A DNA stretch of 64,000 nt from Marinobacter bryozoorum (GTDB taxonomy: Bacteria > Pseudomonadota > Gammaproteobacteria > Pseudomonadales > Oleiphilaceae): contig NZ_JAKZAH010000004.1 of NCBI RefSeq assembly GCF_023156245.1, positions 62,001 through 126,000 on the forward strand, read 5' to 3'. The position numbers and the translations under genes were made by a program. Below, in pieces: positions 61,638 to 64,000 of the stretch; the first letter of the stretch is position 1, and the number at the start of each line of letters is the position of its first letter. The notes under the pieces are model-generated. The model did not search any database. It was not told the DNA's origin and saw only the letters and a program-made list of their open reading frames with translations.

Positions 61638-62516
61638 TCAGCCCGGGGCGGGGCTGTTATCTACCTGCAGTCGCATGGAAAGGTCAGTCGCCTGCACGTC
61701 CTTGGTTAAAGTACCGATCGAGATATAATCGACACCGGTTTCCGCAATGGTGACCAGCGTGTCCTCGTTAACGCCGCCGGAGGCCTCTAGCCGACAGGCG
61801 CCGTCTACCGTGCGGACGGCCCTTACCATGTCATCCAGACTGAACTCATCCAGCATGATGATATCGGCTCCGGCGTCCAGTGCCTGTTGCAGTTCGTTCA
61901 TGTTTTCGGTTTCCACTTCCACAGGCCGTCCCGGTGCAACCTGCCGGGCCTGGCTGACGGCTGCCGCAATGGAGCCGCAGGCAGCAATGTGGTTCTCCTT
62001 GATCAGGAAGGCGTCCCACAGGCCAATACGGTGGTTAAAGCAGCCGCCGCAGGTGACCGCGTACTTTTCTGCCAGGCGCAATCCGGGCAGGGTCTTACGG
62101 GTATCCAGGAGCTTTACCCCGGTATGGGACACCCGGTCGGCAAACTCCCGGCAGCGTGAAGCGACGCCAGACAAGGTCTGAAGCCAGTTAAGGGCTGCCC
62201 GCTCAGCGGTCAGCAGGCTCCTGGCCGGTCCTTCACAGGTGAACAGCACCGTGTTTGCCTCAACCTGCTCGCCATCTTTGACCTCCCACCGTAGCTGCAC
62301 ACGGGGATCCACCTGGCGGAATACTTCGTCTACCCAGGCCTGTCCGGCGATGGTGGCAGGCACGCGGGTAATAACAAGGGCCTCGCCATGTCGGTCTGCG
62401 GGAATCAGCGAAGCGGTGATATCACCATTGCCGATGTCTTCCCGCAGACTGATGGCGACAGACTCGATTCGGGATTGGCGTAACAGTTCGTTCATTTCAG
62501 CGGATAGCGGGGCCAT
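61638..62516 (-). CDS. nadC: Nicotinate-nucleotide pyrophosphorylase (carboxylating)
   Basis: A 292-residue enzyme of NAD synthesis that turns quinolinate and PRPP into nicotinate mononucleotide. It has [10 protein letters not shown], the substrate-binding [10 protein letters not shown], the [16 protein letters not shown] stretch and EVETEN. Length is typical. It stands divergent to the DUF1631 gene, the same neighbour as in Pseudomonas. Confidence 0.97.
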   Translation of the reverse strand: MAPLSAEMNELLRQSRIESVAISLREDIGNGDITASLIPADRHGEALVITRVPATIAGQAWVDEVFRQVDPRVQLRWEVKDGEQVEANTVLFTCEGPARSLLTAERAALNWLQTLSGVASRCREFADRVSHTGVKLLDTRKTLPGLRLAEKYAVTCGGCFNHRIGLWDAFLIKENHIAACGSIAAAVSQARQVAPGRPVEVETENMNELQQALDAGADIIMLDEFSLDDMVRAVRTVDGACRLEASGGVNEDTLVTIAETGVDYISIGTLTKDVQATDLSMRLQVDNSPAPG

Positions 62517-62613
62517 GGATGGATCTTCCGGTCAGTATGGGTCAGGCCGGTGATTGTAGCTTCACGGGGCGGTTACGGAAAATGCCGGAATGGGCTCAGT
62601 ATCGATCCTGGGG

Positions 62614-62628
62614 TGACGTTTTACGTCA
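62614..62628. promoter_or_regulatory. Perfect palindrome, candidate operator
   Basis: TGACGT at 62614-62619 and ACGTCA at 62623-62628 are exact inverted copies with a TTT centre. This is in the 291-base intergenic region between nadC and the DUF1631 gene. The symmetry is that of a dimeric regulator's site; no regulator can be named. Confidence 0.5.
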
Positions 62629-62724
62629 GACTGTGCCGAAAAGCGACCAGGTAGATTACCCCAGATGCGTAAATGACCCGTGAAAGTGCTGGAAATGTGA
62701 CCGGGTTCCGCGGTTCACAATTGG

Positions 62725-62749
62725 TGACAAAAGCTGACACATATTGACA
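62725..62749 (+). promoter_or_regulatory. Three TGACA repeats at exact 10-base spacing
   Basis: TGACA occurs at 62725, 62735 and 62745, each one helical turn apart, directly upstream of TATGAT at 62761-62766, a good -10 candidate. The last TGACA is too near (11-base gap) to be its -35 box. The repeats could be an activator-binding site or iterons and not part of the core promoter. Confidence 0.5.
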
Positions 62750-62807
62750 GAGGGAAGGCCTATGATAGCCAATGACTGTTAATAAATGTTAAATGGGGCC
62801 TGATGTC

Positions 62808-64000
62808 ATGGCGCAGGAACGAAAGGTAGTGAATCTCAGAGGTGCGCAGGGATCGCGTACGGAGGTGCAGTTGCCCGCCGCCCTCATTCGTCTGCGGGAC
62901 GCCTCTGTACGATCCCTGTCCAGGATCCTGTCAGAGTTCTTTGACAGTGCCGATGACGTTCTGTTCGGTATGGCTGACCGGGCGGGCTCTAACCAGGACC
63001 AGGTTGCCTATTTCGATGCAATGCGGGAATTGCGTCTGCGGCGCAAGGTCATGGCGAGCACTATGTTGGCCTGGGTGACACGGGCCTTCAACGAGATTGG
63101 ACAGTTCGATCCGATGCCTCGCAGTCGGGGCCTGGAAGAGGTTGACCAGGGCACCCTGTCGCTGGTGGACGACAGCGAACTGGAGAAACGGGTGGCGATA
63201 GACGGCCTGATTGCCAAGCTTTCGAGCGGCTACGCGGAGCCGGTCAGGTTGCTCGGTGCCCGTATTGCCCATGTTTCCGGCCACCACGAGCTTGCCGAGC
63301 GCCAGATGCCCCTGAGCCCCGAAGTGGTCTGTACTGGCCTGGGCCGCGCCAGTGAAGACCTTGACATCGATATCCGGGCGCGCCTTGTTGTGATCAAGCT
63401 GTTTGACCGGTTACTGGTTGATCGGCTGGCGGTATTGTACCAGGAGGCGAACCGTCTCCTGGTGGCAGAGGGTGTCTTGCCCGATCTCAAAAATGCCCCC
63501 GCCGTCGGCCGGACCGGTCGGCCATCCGTCAGCAGACCGGTGCCCCCCGCTACCGGATCAGCACCGTCCGCCGGCTCTGCATCGGGGCATGGCCACTCCG
63601 GCGGTGATTCCGGCGTGACCTTTTCCGAGCTGGCTGAGTTGCTTCATCGGGGCAATGCCCCGGGTAATGGCTTTGTGGGCAGCCAGGGGCAACCCCCCGG
63701 TGTTGCATCAGAACTGGCCACGGGCGACCTTATGCAACGACTTGGTGGCTTACAGAGTTCCGCCATGACCAGTGAAAACGGCCAGGTGCTGCCGCTGTCC
63801 GTACTGCTCAGCCGGGTACTGAGTCAGGGACCGGAGCAGCGCCTGCCGGTGAACCAGGTGGATGGTGATGTGATCAACCTGGTCGCCATGCTTTTCGAGT
63901 TCATACTCGATGACCGTCAGCTGCCACCTGTTATGAAAATGTTGATCGGCCGGCTGCAGATTCCGGTGCTCAAGGTGGCATTGCTGGATCGCAGCTTTTT
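62808..64000 (+). CDS. DUF1631-family protein (N-terminal part, runs off window)
   Basis: The frame from ATG at 62808 stays open to the right edge, giving at least 397 residues without a stop. The N-terminal segment (QLPAALIRLRDASVRSLSRIL, with DAMRELRLRRKVM) and the following helical domain match DUF1631, a family found next to nadC in Pseudomonas. A Pro/Ser/Gly-rich low-complexity linker (near residues 230-275) is followed by a second helical part that continues past the window. Function unknown; some members are annotated, without support, as thymidine phosphorylases. An in-frame ATG at 62793 is also possible, but 62808 starts with MAQERK. Expression probably depends on the region 62614-62766. 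Confidence 0.8.
   Translation, partial: MAQERKVVNLRGAQGSRTEVQLPAALIRLRDASVRSLSRILSEFFDSADDVLFGMADRAGSNQDQVAYFDAMRELRLRRKVMASTMLAWVTRAFNEIGQFDPMPRSRGLEEVDQGTLSLVDDSELEKRVAIDGLIAKLSSGYAEPVRLLGARIAHVSGHHELAERQMPLSPEVVCTGLGRASEDLDIDIRARLVVIKLFDRLLVDRLAVLYQEANRLLVAEGVLPDLKNAPAVGRTGRPSVSRPVPPATGSAPSAGSASGHGHSGGDSGVTFSELAELLHRGNAPGNGFVGSQGQPPGVASELATGDLMQRLGGLQSSAMTSENGQVLPLSVLLSRVLSQGPEQRLPVNQVDGDVINLVAMLFEFILDDRQLPPVMKMLIGRLQIPVLKVALLDRSF

Noticed and set aside
62744..62766. TTGACA and TATGAT read as a sigma-70 promoter.
   Set aside because: The spacer is only 11 bases, far below the 16-18 needed. The TGACA copies look more like repeated binding sites.

Overview
The window is one continuous piece of a gammaproteobacterial chromosome of high GC content, most like Marinobacter or a close relative. 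The protein families and the gene order point there: a Pseudomonas-like purN-purM-DUF2066-...-hda block, an arsC-wrbA-DUF2069 block, an enterobacterial-type dnaE-accA-tilS-pyrG-kdsA-eno-ftsB-ispD-ispF-truD-surE-pcm-nlpD-rpoS block, and metG-rnfABCDGE-nth. No tRNA, rRNA, insertion sequence, prophage or CRISPR array was recognised. The genus is inferred from gene content and was not tested by comparison.

Layout. (1) 1-3.2 kb: the end of an anion permease, a secreted polysaccharide deacetylase, a J-domain protein and ttcA. (2) 3.2-15.7 kb, all on the minus strand: a signalling and transport region. A DUF294/CBS/cyclic-nucleotide-domain protein and a DnaQ-like exonuclease come first, then a two-subunit VC_2705-type Na+/organic-acid symporter. 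Behind two terminator-like hairpins follow a small membrane protein, a 1170-residue hybrid histidine kinase with a transporter-like (SSS) N terminus, a REC-TPR protein whose phosphoacceptor Asp is replaced by Asn, a soluble histidine kinase, and a response regulator with a C-terminal membrane anchor. The kinase with the SSS domain resembles CrbS/MxtR, which controls acetate use in Vibrio and Pseudomonas, so the region probably links uptake of a small carboxylate to a multi-protein phosphorelay. (3) 15.9-23.4 kb: smrA, a repeat-bearing lipoprotein, mtnBDC of methionine salvage, a DUF3080 lipoprotein, an orphan GspE/PilB ATPase, DUF2069, wrbA, an ArsC-like protein and a TlpA-like lipoprotein. 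(4) 23.5-41 kb, all on the plus strand: the long housekeeping block from dnaE to rpoS, covering replication, fatty acid, CTP, KDO, isoprenoid and RNA-modification functions plus the stationary-phase sigma factor. (5) 41-50 kb, minus strand apart from the first gene: a CHI-like secreted protein, then nth, the Rnf electron-transport complex and metG. (6) 50-64 kb: apbC, dcd, yjaG, avtA, DUF3108, purN, purM, DUF2066, a CDP-alcohol phosphatidyltransferase, hda, yqcC, a GGDEF/degenerate-EAL protein, nadC, and the start of a DUF1631 gene that runs off the window.

Most of the window is ordinary core genome. The parts that deserve a second look are the phosphorelay cluster at 3.2-10.6 kb, the 16-residue-repeat lipoprotein at 16.5 kb, the degenerate EAL domain at 59.5-61.6 kb, and the operator-like DNA in front of the DUF1631 gene at 62.6-62.75 kb.
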